A stretch of 50,672 nt of DNA from Phycisphaerales bacterium (GCA_013360675.1 JABWBB010000015.1:1-50672), one strand, 5' to 3'. Shown: positions 33,501-42,561, counted from the first letter of the stretch. The notes: generated by a model from the sequence alone, not told the origin. Numbers and translations are program-made.

Positions 33501-34778
33501 ATGGCGTCAAAGGTCAGCACCTCAGCGGCGGCGAACCGCGCAGCGGCGGAGGCGATCGTCCGCACCCTCCGCGACGCGGGGCACATCGCCTATTTCGCCG
33601 GCGGGTGCGTCCGCGATGAACTCCTGGGCCTCGCCCCCACTGATTACGACGTGGCGACCAACGCCGTCCCCGAACGACTCGCGGCTCTCTTTCCCCGCAC
33701 GTCGCACGTGGGCGCCTCGTTCGGCGTGGTGCTGGTGATGATGGGGCACGAAGTGGTCGAGGTGGCCACCTTCCGTGCCGACGGCACTTACAGCGACAAT
33801 CGCCGCCCCGACCGCGTGACCTTCAGCGACCCGCTGGCCGACGCCCAACGCCGCGATTTCACCGTCAATGCGCTCTTTCTCGACCCGCTGGATGAGGCGG
33901 GCACGCCCGGCAGCCCGGTGCGGGGCAGGGTGATCGACCACGTTGGCGGGTTGGCCGATCTCGCCGAACGGCGATTGCGTGCCGTGGGCGACGCGGATCG
34001 GCGCCTGGCCGAGGATCACCTGCGGGCGTTGCGCGCTGTTCGCCTGGCGGCACGCCTGGGGTTCACCATCGAAGCCGCGACGGGTGAGGCGATCGGGCGG
34101 CATGCCTCGGAACTGCGCGGGGTCAGCCGCGAACGCATCGGGGATGAAGTGCGGCGGATGATGGCCCACGCCAGTCGGGCCGCCGCGGCCATGCTGCTGC
34201 GCGACCTTGGCCTCGAGGCCCCGGTGCTCGAGACGAAGGTGAGCCTGGCGGCACGCACCCCCGCCACACTGGCCAGCCTGCCCGGTGAGACCCCTGTGCC
34301 CACCGCGCTGGCCGCGTGGGCCCTGGACCTGGGGCATGACCCGGCCAGCACCCCCGACGCCGTGAACGCTTTGGCGACCAAGTGGCGACAGGCGCTATGT
34401 CTGAGCAACGATGAGCGGGCGGAGTTTCAGGGGGCGCTGCTTTCGCTACGTGCGCTGACCATGGATTGGGAGGGTGCAGCGGTGGCGCGGCAGAAGCGGC
34501 TGGCCGCCGCCGACGGGTTTCCTGCCGCCCTGATCCTCCTTGACGCCGTCGACCCCACCCGGGCAGCGCAGATTCGCGGGCGTGTACGTGTTTTGGACGG
34601 TATTGCGGGCGGCATTCGACCCGTGCCGCTGATCAGCGGGGACGACTTGCAGGCCCTGGGTTTACGCCCCGGGCCCGGGTTTCGTCCGATTCTGGAGCAG
34701 GTGTACGACGCGCAGCTGGAGGGGCGGGTAACCTCGGCGGAAGAAGCCCGGGAACTTGCACGGCGTCTGGGCGTCTGA
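33501..34778 (+). CDS. cca: CCA tRNA nucleotidyltransferase / poly(A) polymerase family
   Basis: A 425-residue class II nucleotidyltransferase. The head domain has GGCVRDELLG (34-43) and the metal-binding DYDVAT with Asp48 and Asp50, then VEVATFRADG and RRDFTVNALFLDP. The neck follows with RAVGDADRRLAEDHLRALRAVRLAARLGF, the family signature. The C-terminal half is less conserved, with HD-less helices. It builds or repairs the 3' CCA of tRNAs; the tRNA-Gly in this window indeed lacks encoded CCA. Family members that only add A, or that are poly(A) polymerases, look the same by eye. ATG at 33501 has a TAAGAT box 8 nt upstream and no ribosome-binding site. Confidence 0.92.
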   Translation: MASKVSTSAAANRAAAEAIVRTLRDAGHIAYFAGGCVRDELLGLAPTDYDVATNAVPERLAALFPRTSHVGASFGVVLVMMGHEVVEVATFRADGTYSDNRRPDRVTFSDPLADAQRRDFTVNALFLDPLDEAGTPGSPVRGRVIDHVGGLADLAERRLRAVGDADRRLAEDHLRALRAVRLAARLGFTIEAATGEAIGRHASELRGVSRERIGDEVRRMMAHASRAAAAMLLRDLGLEAPVLETKVSLAARTPATLASLPGETPVPTALAAWALDLGHDPASTPDAVNALATKWRQALCLSNDERAEFQGALLSLRALTMDWEGAAVARQKRLAAADGFPAALILLDAVDPTRAAQIRGRVRVLDGIAGGIRPVPLISGDDLQALGLRPGPGFRPILEQVYDAQLEGRVTSAEEARELARRLGV

Positions 34779-34902
34779 GCCTGATGAGACCCGTCGTCCC
34801 GCGGCGGGGGTATGTTTCCCTTCCGCCCTTGCGCGAGGGGTAGCTCGGCGGGGTGTCGCCGGGGCTGGTTTGAAGTGAAGGCCTGTCGAAGGAAGAGCAA
34901 CC

Positions 34903-36357
34903 ATGAAGAGGAATCGGATTCAACGGGGCATCGCGGCGCTGATCGCGGCGATGACGCTGCACATGCTGACCCCTGCCCCCGCCCATGCCTGGGCGGCGCC
35001 CGTGGCGATGACGGCGTCGACCGACACGCTGATCTTCAAGAACGGGAATGTCCTCGAGGGCACGATTGTCTCCGAGACGGGCACCCATGTTCGGTTCAAG
35101 GGCGAGCTGCACGGCATCGCCTTCGAGACCGAGTATCCCAAGGCCGACATCCTCGAGATCAAGCGGGGCACGGGCCAGGCGGCGGGCCAGGCCGCCACCG
35201 ACACCAAGGTGGTCGATCCCTCGTCCTATCTCACCCCCCCGCCCGCGCCGGTGATCGATGATGGGCGCGACAAGATCTATTGGATCGACCTGACGGGCAA
35301 GTTCGGCGAGGAGATCACGCAGACCCCGCTGCGCAACGCGCTCAAAGACGCGAAGAACCAGCGCGCGGACGTGATCATCGTGATGGTCGACAACAAGGTG
35401 GTCGACGACGAGGAGATCCGCGGGAACGAGGAGCTCGAGAAGCTCTACGCCCAGTTCGACGAACTCTTCCGCGCCGAGAAGATCATGGCGGTGGTGGTGG
35501 ACGAGGTTCCCGCCGAGTGGCAGAAGCCCCCGCGGATCATCTACTGGGTGCGCCGGGCGCTGGGCGGGATCGCCTTCATGCCGCTGACGAGCAAGGAAGT
35601 CTACTTCCACCCCGAGGGCAAGCTCGGCGGCGTGGGCAACCTGAACGGGATGCGGGCGCGCGGCCACCGCCGCGTGGTCGAGAAGCAGATCTCGCTGCGC
35701 CGCGGGCACGCGGTGGGCTGGGTCAACCAGAGCGGCTTCCCCCAGCCCGAGATGCTGGTGCGGGCGCTGACGCAGGAAGATTTCGTCCTCTCGCTCAAGA
35801 TCGAGGGCGGACGCCCGGTTCTCTTCGAGGGCTATCCCAGCAACCCGGGCGAGGAACTCCTCACCGACGACGGGATGGAGGGGAACGCCGACACGATCGA
35901 CCAGGCCGCCCGCGGCGAAGGCAACGACGTGCTGACGCTCGATCATCGCCTGGCGAAACTGCTGGGGATCAGCAAGGGCACGGCGGAAACCCGCGACGAG
36001 CTGCTCTCGCTGCTGGGCTATCGCACCGACCAGATCGTCAAGAGCCGCTCTGAGGCCATCATGCGAGACTGGGTCCGCGGGTTTGAAGCGGGCAAGACGC
36101 AGGCCCGCCGCCTGTGGGAAGAGTTCGGCGAGGTGCAAGTGCAGGGCGACTACGACCAGCGTCGCCAGGCCCGCTCGACGCAGATCCAGAAGATCGAGCA
36201 GATCAAGAGCATCTTCAAGCGGTACGCCGAGTCGTTCGAGTGGCGTTGGCTCGCGCGGTATGGGTTCCCCATCGACGGCGAGGGCGGCCCGGGCATCGCC
36301 CAGCTGACCGAGATCCAGGATCGCATCCGCACCCAGCAACTGCTCGATCGCCGTTGA
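34903..36357 (+). CDS. exported Sm-like plus ClpP-fold protein, catalytic serine not conserved
   Basis: A 484-residue exported protein. The signal peptide is cut near residue 29 (PAHA). A small beta domain at about 42-90 (FKNGNVLEGTIVSETGTHVR) is like the one in the next gene. From about 124 the order is that of a ClpP/crotonase fold as in NfeD and SppA: IYWIDLTGKFGEEITQTPLR, ADVIIVMVDN, then at 216-244 the helix VRRALGGIAFMPLTSKEVYF and EGKLGGV. In active relatives this helix carries the nucleophilic serine (SAGA-like); here it is Gly221-Gly222, so the protein is probably catalytically silent. The last 120 residues are helical and charged. ATG at 34903 follows AAGGAAGAG. It pairs with the paralogue 60 nt downstream. 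Confidence 0.72.
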   Translation: MKRNRIQRGIAALIAAMTLHMLTPAPAHAWAAPVAMTASTDTLIFKNGNVLEGTIVSETGTHVRFKGELHGIAFETEYPKADILEIKRGTGQAAGQAATDTKVVDPSSYLTPPPAPVIDDGRDKIYWIDLTGKFGEEITQTPLRNALKDAKNQRADVIIVMVDNKVVDDEEIRGNEELEKLYAQFDELFRAEKIMAVVVDEVPAEWQKPPRIIYWVRRALGGIAFMPLTSKEVYFHPEGKLGGVGNLNGMRARGHRRVVEKQISLRRGHAVGWVNQSGFPQPEMLVRALTQEDFVLSLKIEGGRPVLFEGYPSNPGEELLTDDGMEGNADTIDQAARGEGNDVLTLDHRLAKLLGISKGTAETRDELLSLLGYRTDQIVKSRSEAIMRDWVRGFEAGKTQARRLWEEFGEVQVQGDYDQRRQARSTQIQKIEQIKSIFKRYAESFEWRWLARYGFPIDGEGGPGIAQLTEIQDRIRTQQLLDRR

Positions 36358-36417
36358 TCGAACCGTGGGACCATCAACGTTGTTTGCAGAGTCGAGTTTG
36401 AGAAGGAATCAGCAGCC

Positions 36418-37740
36418 ATGAAGAAGTTCACCAGAATGTTGGGCACGCTGGGCATCGTGTTCGCGATGGCCCTGGGCGTGGGCGTCTGTTCGTCCGACGC
36501 CCTGGCGATCGATCGCATCGTCCTCAAGGACGGCAGCGTCATCGAGGGCACGATCGTCCGCGAGGCTCAGGGCGCGGTCTGGATCAAGACAACCATCGGC
36601 GGCGTGCCCGCCGAGCGCATGTATCTCCCCTCGGAGTTCACCTCGATCGAGCGCAACGCCGCCACCGCCCCCGCCGAAGCCACTCGTCCCGCGACGGGCG
36701 GCGACGTGCCCGTGGTCCCCGCCGTTCCCGCCGTCACCACACCCGCGGCCCCGCGCAGCGGCGTACCCCGCGGCGTGGTCATCACCCTGGGCGACCGCGA
36801 GCACGGGGACATGGTCGGCGTCTACATGGTCGCCAACATCCTCGAGCGGGCCATCCCCGTCATCGAGCAGGAAATTGGGACCGACGGTACCGGCGTCGTC
36901 GTGCTCCGCTTCATGTCGGGCGGCGGCTACGGCGCGGAGGTCCAGAAGATCTCCGACGTCATCCATAACGAGTACAAGAAGCGCTGGCGCACCGTCGGCT
37001 GGATCGATTCGGCCATCTCCGCCGCCGCCATGAGCGCCCACTGCCTCGAAGAGATCTACTTCACCACCCGCGGCAACTACGGCGCGTGCACCGGGTTCTA
37101 CGGCTCGCTCGATAAGCCCGTCGAGGGCTTCGAACTCGAGAAGTCGCTCCACCAGATGGAGAAGATCTCCGCCCGCGGCGGGTACGACTACCGCATCATG
37201 CGCTCCATGCAGATCATGGATCCCCTCTCGGCCACCATCGACGCCAACGGCGAGGTCCACTACTTCGCCGACACCGTCAGCGGCGACATCATCGTCAACC
37301 GCAACACCGAGATCCTTACCTTCAACGCCGTCAGCGCGGCGAAGGTGAAGTTCTCGCGCGGCACCGCCGACACCCTCGATGAGCTCTCCAAGGCCATGGG
37401 CTTCCAGGAGATCCAGTGGGTCGGCAAGACGGTCAAGGGCTCGCTGTGGCCCATCTCGCGCGCCGAGCAGATGCAGATGGACTTCCGCAAGAAGGTGAAG
37501 ACCGACGAGGACAACCTCAACCGCTACTACGCCAACTACGCCATCCACGTCCAGCTCGCCGCCGGCGCTCCCCGCGAGGAACGCCCGCCGCTGGTCAACC
37601 GCGCCCGCCAGGGGCTCGAGCAGATCAAGAGCATGGTCCGCAACAACCCCGCCTTCGCCCGCAACATCTGGGGCGGCCGCGAGGAATACAAGGAATGGCT
37701 CGAGGAGCAGGAAAAACTCCTCCGCGACCTGATGCGCTGA
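36418..37740 (+). CDS. exported Sm-like plus ClpP-fold putative serine protease
   Basis: A 440-residue paralogue of the preceding protein. The signal peptide ends near residue 30 (DALA). The Sm-like beta domain is at about 32-78 (IVLKDGSVIEGTIVREAQ), followed by a Pro/Ala/Thr-rich linker (about 82-116). The ClpP-class part has VVITLGDREHGDMVGVY, an oxyanion-type VVLRFMSGGGYG (161-172) and the helix WIDSAISAAAMSAHCLEEIY with Ser201 at the nucleophile position, then GNYGACTGF. The order fits the soluble protease half of NfeD proteins, but without the membrane and OB domains. It probably cleaves envelope proteins or binds them outside the cytoplasm. ATG at 36418 has an AAGGAAT site; a terminator follows the stop. 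Confidence 0.75.
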   Translation: MKKFTRMLGTLGIVFAMALGVGVCSSDALAIDRIVLKDGSVIEGTIVREAQGAVWIKTTIGGVPAERMYLPSEFTSIERNAATAPAEATRPATGGDVPVVPAVPAVTTPAAPRSGVPRGVVITLGDREHGDMVGVYMVANILERAIPVIEQEIGTDGTGVVVLRFMSGGGYGAEVQKISDVIHNEYKKRWRTVGWIDSAISAAAMSAHCLEEIYFTTRGNYGACTGFYGSLDKPVEGFELEKSLHQMEKISARGGYDYRIMRSMQIMDPLSATIDANGEVHYFADTVSGDIIVNRNTEILTFNAVSAAKVKFSRGTADTLDELSKAMGFQEIQWVGKTVKGSLWPISRAEQMQMDFRKKVKTDEDNLNRYYANYAIHVQLAAGAPREERPPLVNRARQGLEQIKSMVRNNPAFARNIWGGREEYKEWLEEQEKLLRDLMR

Positions 37741-37765
37741 CCTGCGTCACATTCGAATTCTCACC

Positions 37766-37793
37766 AAGGCCCGGCATCACGCCGGGCCTTTTT
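37766..37793 (+). terminator. rho-independent terminator before ispE
   Basis: A 10-bp perfect stem (AAGGCCCGGC with GCCGGGCCTT), a 5-nt loop and a run of T. It lies 25 nt after the protease-like gene and ends only 7 nt before the -10 box of ispE, so terminator and next promoter abut. Confidence 0.9.
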
Positions 37794-37800
37794 CGTTCGC

Positions 37801-37806
37801 TACGAT
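37801..37806 (+). promoter_or_regulatory. -10 box 6 nt before ispE (leaderless)
   Basis: TACGAT, 6 nt, then the GTG start at 37813. The upstream terminator leaves no room for a leader or a conventional -35 box outside the hairpin. Confidence 0.55.
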
Positions 37807-37812
37807 CGCGGC

Positions 37813-38715
37813 GTGCGCATCGCCCGCGACGCCTTCGCCAAGGTCAACCTCGCCCTCGACGTGGGCACGCCCCTGGCCTCGGGCCTGCACCCCATCGCCT
37901 CGTGGATGGCCCCCATCGATCTTCGCGACAGCGTCGAGATCGAGCGCCTGCCCGACGACACGCCCGCACGGCTCGAGGTGTCTTGGGCCCACGACGCGCC
38001 CCGCCCCAGCCCGATCGATTGGCCGCATGAGAAGGACCTCTCGATGCGCGCACTAAGGGCCCTCGAACGCGCGCTCGGGCGTGCGCTCCCGGCGGCCATC
38101 CAAGTCAGCAAACGCATCCCGGTCGGGGGCGGGCTGGGCGGCGGGTCATCGGATGCGGCGGCGACGCTCCTGGCCCTGCGCGAACTCTTTGCCTTGCCGA
38201 TCGACGATGACACCCTGCGCTCGATCGCAATGACGCTGGGCTCGGACGTGGCCTACTTCATCGATGATGCCCCGCCACGCCCCGCGATCGTCGAGGGGCT
38301 GGGCGAACGCGTGACGCGCGTGGCCCGTGTGCCCGGGCGATTGGCGTTGGTCATCCCTGCGTTCGGCTGCCCCACGGGCGCGGTCTACAAAGCCTTTGAT
38401 GCGCTGCCTTCCGGGACTACAGGCACGCCGTCGGGCGAGCGTGTGCGCGCCGCACAGGCTCACGCTATTCACGCGGGACTGGCGCACGCGGAGCTTTTCA
38501 ATGCGCTGGCCCCGGCGGCGTGCGCTGTCGTGCCGCGATTGGCACTCTTGCTCGAAGCCCTCACCCAAGTCGGTACGCCCCACGTCACAGGGAGCGGGAG
38601 TTGCCTCTTCCTGGTGATGCCCGATCAGGGCATCGGAGCGCTGCTCGACGCCGCCCGCAATGCGACACAGAGCGTGGACCCGGGGTGCACGGTGCTGGGT
38701 GTGCGTCTCATCTAG
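37813..38715 (+). CDS. ispE: 4-diphosphocytidyl-2-C-methyl-D-erythritol kinase
   Basis: A 300-residue GHMP kinase that phosphorylates CDP-methylerythritol in the MEP isoprenoid pathway. The N-terminus AFAKVNLALDVG holds the catalytic-site Lys10 and Asn12. The ATP-binding loop is IPVGGGLGGGSSDAAA (102-117), the later Asp in LGSDVAYFI is the catalytic base, and VTGSGSCLFLV is the third GHMP motif. Length is as expected. The start is GTG at 37813, 6 nt after TACGAT with no ribosome-binding site. It is 23 nt ahead of the kinase gene, which has its own box. Confidence 0.93.
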   Translation: MRIARDAFAKVNLALDVGTPLASGLHPIASWMAPIDLRDSVEIERLPDDTPARLEVSWAHDAPRPSPIDWPHEKDLSMRALRALERALGRALPAAIQVSKRIPVGGGLGGGSSDAAATLLALRELFALPIDDDTLRSIAMTLGSDVAYFIDDAPPRPAIVEGLGERVTRVARVPGRLALVIPAFGCPTGAVYKAFDALPSGTTGTPSGERVRAAQAHAIHAGLAHAELFNALAPAACAVVPRLALLLEALTQVGTPHVTGSGSCLFLVMPDQGIGALLDAARNATQSVDPGCTVLGVRLI

Positions 38716-38726
38716 CCTCGCGCCGA

Positions 38727-38732
38727 TACACT
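38727..38732 (+). promoter_or_regulatory. -10 box 6 nt before the ROK kinase gene (leaderless)
   Basis: TACACT, 6 nt, then ATG at 38739. It lies in the 23-nt gap after ispE. Confidence 0.5.
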
Positions 38733-38738
38733 CGGGGC

Positions 38739-39710
38739 ATGCCGAGCGCAAAGCCCTATGTCGGGATCGATCTGGGCGGGACAAACATGCAGGTGGGCGT
38801 GGTGAGCGCCGACCTGAAGATGCTCTCGCGCGCCAAGCGCAAGACCAAGCCCGACGAAGGACGCGACGCGGTCATTGACCGCATCGTCGACGCGATCAAC
38901 GAGGCCTGCCAGGAGGCCAAGATCGCCCTGGCCGACCTTGGCGGCGTGGGGATCGGCGCACCCGGCGCGGTCGATCCGCGCAAGGGCGTCGTGATCGAAG
39001 CCGTCAACCTGCGCTGGAATGACCTGGCGCTGGCCGACCTCCTGACCAAGCGACTCAAGGTGCGCACGTGGCTCGACAATGACGTGAACGTCGCGGTGCT
39101 GGGCGAGAACCGCATCGGTGCGGGCAAGGGGTGCGAGCACCTGCTGGGCGTCTGGTGCGGCACGGGGATCGGCGCGGGGCTCATCCTCAACGGGAGCCTC
39201 TACTACGGCGACGCGATGACCGCCGGCGAGATCGGGCACACCATCCTCTTCCCCGGGTGCCCGCGCGGCAGCCGCTCGCTCGAACACAACTGCTCGCGCA
39301 CCGCCGTGGTCGATCGCCTGGTACGTCTGATCCGCGCCAATCACCCGAGCATGATCGTCGACGAGGTGGGCGGCGACCTGTCGGCCATCAAGAGCAAGGC
39401 GCTGGGCAAGTGCTACGAGGCGGGCGACAAACTCGTGCGCGAGGTGATCGACACGACCGCCGACATGCTGGGCGTGGGCATCGCCAACGCCGCCACGCTC
39501 CTGTCGCTGCAGCGCGTGGTGCTGGGGGGCGGGCTGACCGAGGCGGTGGGCAAGCCCTTTGTCGATCGCGTGCAGGCCGCGGCGCGGGCACTCGTCTTCC
39601 CTGACGCTCTGCGCAGGCTCGAGGTCGTGGCGAGCAAACTGGAAGACGACGCGGGCGTGTACGGGGCGGCGATGATCGCCGCCGATCGCGCCGAGGAGAA
39701 GAGCAAATGA
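38739..39710 (+). CDS. ROK family sugar kinase (glucokinase-like)
   Basis: A 323-residue ROK-family protein. The ATP-binding VGIDLGGTNMQVGVV (8-22), GIGAPGAVD, NDLALADLL, WLDNDVNVAVLGE with the catalytic-type Asp pair, and GTGIGAGLILNG mark a sugar kinase, most likely for glucose. The following segment is odd: ROK proteins have a zinc site CxCGxxGCxE after the GH, but here it reads GHTILFPGCPRGSRSLEHNC, with Cys174 and Cys185 only. It may bind zinc differently or not at all. No DNA-binding domain, so it is not a repressor. ATG at 38739 is 6 nt after TACACT. Its stop overlaps the next start by 4 nt (ATGA). Confidence 0.88.
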   Translation: MPSAKPYVGIDLGGTNMQVGVVSADLKMLSRAKRKTKPDEGRDAVIDRIVDAINEACQEAKIALADLGGVGIGAPGAVDPRKGVVIEAVNLRWNDLALADLLTKRLKVRTWLDNDVNVAVLGENRIGAGKGCEHLLGVWCGTGIGAGLILNGSLYYGDAMTAGEIGHTILFPGCPRGSRSLEHNCSRTAVVDRLVRLIRANHPSMIVDEVGGDLSAIKSKALGKCYEAGDKLVREVIDTTADMLGVGIANAATLLSLQRVVLGGGLTEAVGKPFVDRVQAAARALVFPDALRRLEVVASKLEDDAGVYGAAMIAADRAEEKSK

Positions 39711-40825
39711 TCCTTGCCGCCCTGGCTGTGTGCGTGTCCGCGCTGCTCCCCCCGCCTCAGGAAGCGGTGGACCAGGCCCGGCTGATGGAAACGCTGCGAT
39801 CATTCCCCGACATGCGCGCGGCGCTGGGGGGCGAGGAGCGTCGGCGCGGGCTCGTCCAGACCGAGACGATGATCGCGGACGCGCTGCGTGCCATGGGCTA
39901 TGAGCCCCGCCTCGAGCCCTTCATGTTCCGGCGCGTGCCCGACGCCGCCCCGAAGGCCGACGCTCCGAAGGATGGAGCCGCACCCAACGATGGCGCATCG
40001 CCCGGCGCGGATGCCGTCGCTCCGGGCACGCCCGCACCCGAGGGGCATGAGGCCGCAGCGCCCGGCGCAACAGACGTCCGCGGCACCGAGGGGCCCTGGC
40101 ACAACATCATCGTGGACCTGCCGGGGACCGAGTTTCCGCGTGAAGTGCTGCTGATCGGCGCGCACTTCGACGCCGTGCCACGCTCGCCCGGCGCCGACGA
40201 CAACGCCAGCGGGGCGGCGGCGCTGCTCGAGATCGCCCGCGTGCTGAAAGACCGCCCGATGAAACGGACGGTGCGCCTGGTCTTCTTCAACCTCGAAGAG
40301 GCGGGCCTCGTCGGGGCGCGCCATCACGTGCGCCTTTACCCCGCGCCCGGGGGCGACGCCCCCGACGCCGAGCGCCTCATCGGCATGGTGAGCCTCGAGT
40401 GCATCGGCTACTTCAGCACCGAGCCCAACAGCCAGAAAAGCCCCATGCCCCCGATCAAGGATGTCTTCGAGCCCCCCACCGTGGGCGATTTCATCGCGAT
40501 CACCACCACGAGACTCGGGGCGGCGTTCGCGGGGCGGCTCGACGCGGCGATGCGCGCCGCCGAGCCCAACCTCAAGACCTTTGTCGCATCGTTCTTCCCC
40601 GACCCGCCCGGAACGCCCCTCGACGTGATGCGATCCGACCACGCGCCGTTCCTGGTGATGAAGCACCCGGCGATCATGCTGACGGGCACGGCGAACTTCC
40701 GCAACCCCCACTACCACAAGCCCACGGACACTCACGACACCCTCGACCCCGACCGCTACACGCTCGTCGTGCGCGCCATGGCCGGGGCTGTTCACACCCT
40801 CGCCGAGCCTAGTTCTCGTCCTTGA
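39707..40825 (+). CDS. M28 family metallopeptidase
   Basis: A 372-residue zinc aminopeptidase-like protein. A hydrophobic start (ILAALAVCVSALL) is a likely signal sequence. The two-zinc site of M28 is visible: IGAHFDAVPRS (His153, Asp155), PGADDNASGAAALLE (Asp164 or Asp165), FNLEEAGLVGAR (Glu197 and Glu198), RSDHAPF and HYHKPTDTHDTLD for the final His. A Pro/Ala-rich insertion (about 80-126) separates the first helices from the catalytic part. It should remove amino acids from peptides outside the cytoplasm. ATG at 39707 overlaps the kinase stop by 4 nt, so the two are translated together. The 3' end overlaps the convergent aarF-like gene by 17 nt. Confidence 0.87.
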   Translation: MILAALAVCVSALLPPPQEAVDQARLMETLRSFPDMRAALGGEERRRGLVQTETMIADALRAMGYEPRLEPFMFRRVPDAAPKADAPKDGAAPNDGASPGADAVAPGTPAPEGHEAAAPGATDVRGTEGPWHNIIVDLPGTEFPREVLLIGAHFDAVPRSPGADDNASGAAALLEIARVLKDRPMKRTVRLVFFNLEEAGLVGARHHVRLYPAPGGDAPDAERLIGMVSLECIGYFSTEPNSQKSPMPPIKDVFEPPTVGDFIAITTTRLGAAFAGRLDAAMRAAEPNLKTFVASFFPDPPGTPLDVMRSDHAPFLVMKHPAIMLTGTANFRNPHYHKPTDTHDTLDPDRYTLVVRAMAGAVHTLAEPSSRP

Positions 40826-42503
40826 TCTTGCGGCTGCTGAGCATGATCAGCAGCACCAGGACCGCCGCGGCGGCGAACCCCGCGATCCCGATCGCCTGCA
40901 GCGCCACGCCCCCCACGCTGCGCGACGCCAGCACCAGGATCGACGAGCCCACCATCATCGCCGCCACGATGAGCGCGAACGAGATGTTGCGGCTGGCGTG
41001 CTCGATCGTCTGCGTCAGGCGAGAGAGCCCCCGGTGCTCGAGGTTCACCGCCAGTCGGTTTCGCTTGAGTTGATTGACAATCGAGCGCACGTCGTCGGGC
41101 AGGTCCTCGACGAGTTCGACGTAGCGGAGCATCCCCGCCTGAAACCGCTTGCGCATCGCACGCATGCTGTAGCGACGCGCCACCAGTCGCTCGAGGTGCG
41201 GCGTCGCGAACTCGACCATGTCGAACGAAGGGTCCAGCCGCTCGCCCACGGCTTCGATCGTCGCCAGCGCCTTGATCAGCAGCACCAGGTCGCCCGGGCA
41301 GCGCAGGTGGTGGGCCCGCAGCTTCTGGAAGAACTCCTCGAGCAGGTCCGCCATGTTCAATTGGTCCAGCGGCGTGTTCTGGAAATGGGCGATGAAATCG
41401 CGCACGTCCGAACGCAGCCCCCGGTCCTCGAGCTTGATCGGGTCGACGTCGGCCAGATCGGCCACCACCCCCAGCACCTTCTCGCTGTCGGCCTGCACGA
41501 CGCCCAGCACGAGGTCGGCGAGCTGATACGTCGTCGTCTCGTCGAGCTGCCCCGTCATGCCGCAGTCGATGAAGCAGACCTTGCCCCCGGGCATGGCGAA
41601 GAGGTTGCCCGGGTGGGGGTCGGCGTGGAAGAAGCCGATATCCAGGCACATCCGCAGCACGGCCTTGGCCCCGTTGGCCACGACCAGACGCTGCTCCTCG
41701 GGCGTGAGATCGCCCTCTTTCAGGCGAGAGAGCAGCACGCCGCGGATCTCCTCGAGCGCGAGCACGCTGCCCGTGGTGGCCTCCCAATAGACCTTGGGGA
41801 ACGACACCGATTCATCGAGCACGAACTGGCGGCGGAGTCGCTCGGTCGAGCGTCCCTCGTGGCGTAGATCGACCTCGCGCTCGAGTTCACGCGCAAACTC
41901 GTTGACCACCTCGATAGGGCTGTAGCCCAGGTTCGACAGGCGCGCCTCGGCGAACTCGGCGAGCGTTCGCATCACCTCCATGTCGGTCTGGGTCACCTCG
42001 CGAATGCCCGGCCGCAGGATCTTGAGCACGATCGACGTGCCGTCGGCCAGAACCGCCCGGTGCACCTGCGCCATCGACGCCGAGCCGATGGGCTCGTGCT
42101 CGATCTCCTTGAAGAGCTCGGCCTGACGCTGGCCGAACTCGGCCTTGAGCACCTCGGCGATCTGCCCGAACGGAACAGGGGGCACGTTGTCCTGAAGTTT
42201 GGTGAACTCGTCGGCCCATTCCTGGGGCACCAGGTCGCGCCGCGTGCTGAGCAACTGGCCCAGTTTCACAAAGGTCGGGCCCAGTTCCTCCATCGCCTGT
42301 CGCAAGCGGGCCGCCCGGGGCAGATGCTCAAACTCGGGGGCGAGTTTGCCCGCCCCCACCGCGGCCATGCCCCGCTCGAGCAGGCGGTCGAGCCCCAGTT
42401 CCTGCACCACGTCGGCAAAGCCGTAGCGCGCCAGCACGTGGACGATCTCGGCGTAGCGTCGCACATGCCGGATGGTCTGGTTGAGTTCGAGGATGTTGGG
42501 CAT
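40809..42503 (-). CDS. AarF/UbiB (ABC1) family atypical kinase
   Basis: A 564-residue protein of the UbiB/ADCK family, needed for ubiquinone or other isoprenoid-quinone synthesis. The ATP-binding segment is ELGPTFVKLGQLLSTRRDL with the KxGQ motif; IGSASMAQVHRAVLADG is the Ala-rich loop; VLKILRPGI carries the Lys; DIGFFHADPHPGNLF and CFIDCGMTG are the catalytic and metal-binding loops. Two TM helices end the protein (ISFALIVAAMMVGSSILVLA and a second Ala/Val/Leu-rich one), typical of the family. ATG at 42503 is chosen from the PNILELNQTIRHVRRY start; an upstream GTG-type extension lacks similarity. On the minus strand TAAACT lies 7 nt before it. Confidence 0.92.
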   Translation of the reverse strand: MPNILELNQTIRHVRRYAEIVHVLARYGFADVVQELGLDRLLERGMAAVGAGKLAPEFEHLPRAARLRQAMEELGPTFVKLGQLLSTRRDLVPQEWADEFTKLQDNVPPVPFGQIAEVLKAEFGQRQAELFKEIEHEPIGSASMAQVHRAVLADGTSIVLKILRPGIREVTQTDMEVMRTLAEFAEARLSNLGYSPIEVVNEFARELEREVDLRHEGRSTERLRRQFVLDESVSFPKVYWEATTGSVLALEEIRGVLLSRLKEGDLTPEEQRLVVANGAKAVLRMCLDIGFFHADPHPGNLFAMPGGKVCFIDCGMTGQLDETTTYQLADLVLGVVQADSEKVLGVVADLADVDPIKLEDRGLRSDVRDFIAHFQNTPLDQLNMADLLEEFFQKLRAHHLRCPGDLVLLIKALATIEAVGERLDPSFDMVEFATPHLERLVARRYSMRAMRKRFQAGMLRYVELVEDLPDDVRSIVNQLKRNRLAVNLEHRGLSRLTQTIEHASRNISFALIVAAMMVGSSILVLASRSVGGVALQAIGIAGFAAAAVLVLLIMLSSRKIKDEN

Positions 42504-42510
42504 CGGGACT

Positions 42511-42516
42511 AGTTTA
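42511..42516 (-). promoter_or_regulatory. -10 box candidate 7 nt before the aarF-like gene
   Basis: On the minus strand TAAACT, 7 nt before ATG 42503, in a 70-nt gap shared with the divergent pdxJ, whose own box is 46 nt away. No ribosome-binding site. Confidence 0.4.
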
Positions 42517-42561
42517 ATCCGCCCCCGACCCCCGCACTCCCGCGCCCCCTCCGGTTCCACC

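Noticed and set aside
34830-34870. A tRNA-like string (GGGGTAGCTCGGCGGGG).
   Set aside because: No acceptor, anticodon or T-arm pairing could be built around it.
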